A stretch of 41,119 bases of DNA from Spirogloea muscicola (taxonomy: Eukaryota > Streptophyta > Zygnematophyceae > Spirogloeales > Spirogloeaceae). The notes below the pieces were generated by a model. The model did not search any database. It worked only from the letters and a program-made list of their open reading frames with translations, and was not told the DNA's origin. Where the stretch lies: the NCBI GenBank assembly GCA_009602725.1, contig WELB01000110.1, forward strand, positions 35,654 through 76,772, given 5' to 3'. The position numbers and the translations under genes were made by a program. How positions within the stretch are numbered: the stretch's first letter is position 1; every line of letters starts with the position of its first letter. This document shows, in pieces, positions 40,853-41,119 of this stretch.

Positions 40853-41119
40853 GGCGGGCGCCGACGCCGGCGGCCGCTCTTGCGTCCGGAGCCCGGACAG
40901 CTTGGCTAGCGAGGGGACCCCCGGCGAGGAGGGCGTCCGTGCCGGCAAAGGTCGGGGCTTGCTCGCAGGCGCGACGGCGGCGGCGGCCGCGGCGGGCGGA
41001 GGCAGTGGGCGCCCAAGACGGGACCTGGGCTGTCGCGACGGCCTTTGACGCTCGCTGAAGAAGGGGAAAGAAAGGGTTCAGGGGAGGAGGGAGGGCGGGG
41101 CCGGCGGAGGAGGGAGGGC

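Noticed and set aside
1-41119. CRISPR arrays, rRNA and tRNA genes
   Set aside because: No regularly spaced direct repeats, no rRNA-like stretches and no GTTCRANYC-containing cloverleaf were recognised by eye. A tRNA scan was not possible here.

Overview
The window is nuclear DNA from a eukaryotic, plant-lineage microbe, most likely a green alga (a Trebouxiophyceae-like chlorophyte is my best guess). The reasons are: many short exons joined by GT-AG introns with some GC-AG introns; GC-rich coding sequence over more AT-rich introns; a hydroxyproline-rich-type (Pro-rich) wall-like protein; a plant-type EH1/Pan1 endocytosis protein; and interstitial TTTAGGG-like tracts, the plant/green-algal telomere unit. 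All exon models were assembled by hand from splice consensus, reading-frame phase and family resemblance. They have not been tested against transcripts.

Layout. 1-2820: 3' part of a Pro-rich, right-handed beta-helix gene (+). 2821-7980: gene-poor DNA full of fragments of one dispersed repeat family, including remnants that look like the 3' end of a non-LTR retrotransposon. 7988-13040: a 14-exon APC-superfamily amino acid permease (+). 13041-15830: more repeat copies, a telomere-like tract, and a 55-A run ending in an N. 15831-17195: a 5'-truncated GT61-type glycosyltransferase (+). 17481-19919: a Trx-Grx-Grx monothiol glutaredoxin (-), convergent with the glycosyltransferase. 21097-26969: a 14-exon EH1/Pan1-like TPLATE-complex subunit (-). 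27075-27725: repeat copies. 28547-29913: a complete MIF/MDL tautomerase-family gene (-), head-to-head with 30498-33021, EMC2 of the ER membrane complex (+). 33567-35390: an Mpv17/PMP22-family membrane protein (+). 36204-39411: a membrane-anchored, methyltransferase-like protein (+) with an unfinished model. 40677-40852: a probable first exon of an unknown minus-strand gene.

The genes are mostly unrelated housekeeping or membrane-traffic genes and do not form an operon-like system. The most unusual structure is the dispersed repeat. At least eighteen sites share a short, hairpin-forming core (GGCTGGCTTTCACAGCC or its reverse complement), and several copies sit beside a short conserved peptide end, S-[DE]-L-x-L-L-[ST]-R-G-[YH]-stop. 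Copies occur in both orientations, next to promoters and inside an EMC2 intron. Four single-base Ns all fall in the GC-rich 5' ends of genes and blur the N-termini of the glycosyltransferase, the Mpv17 protein and the methyltransferase-like protein.
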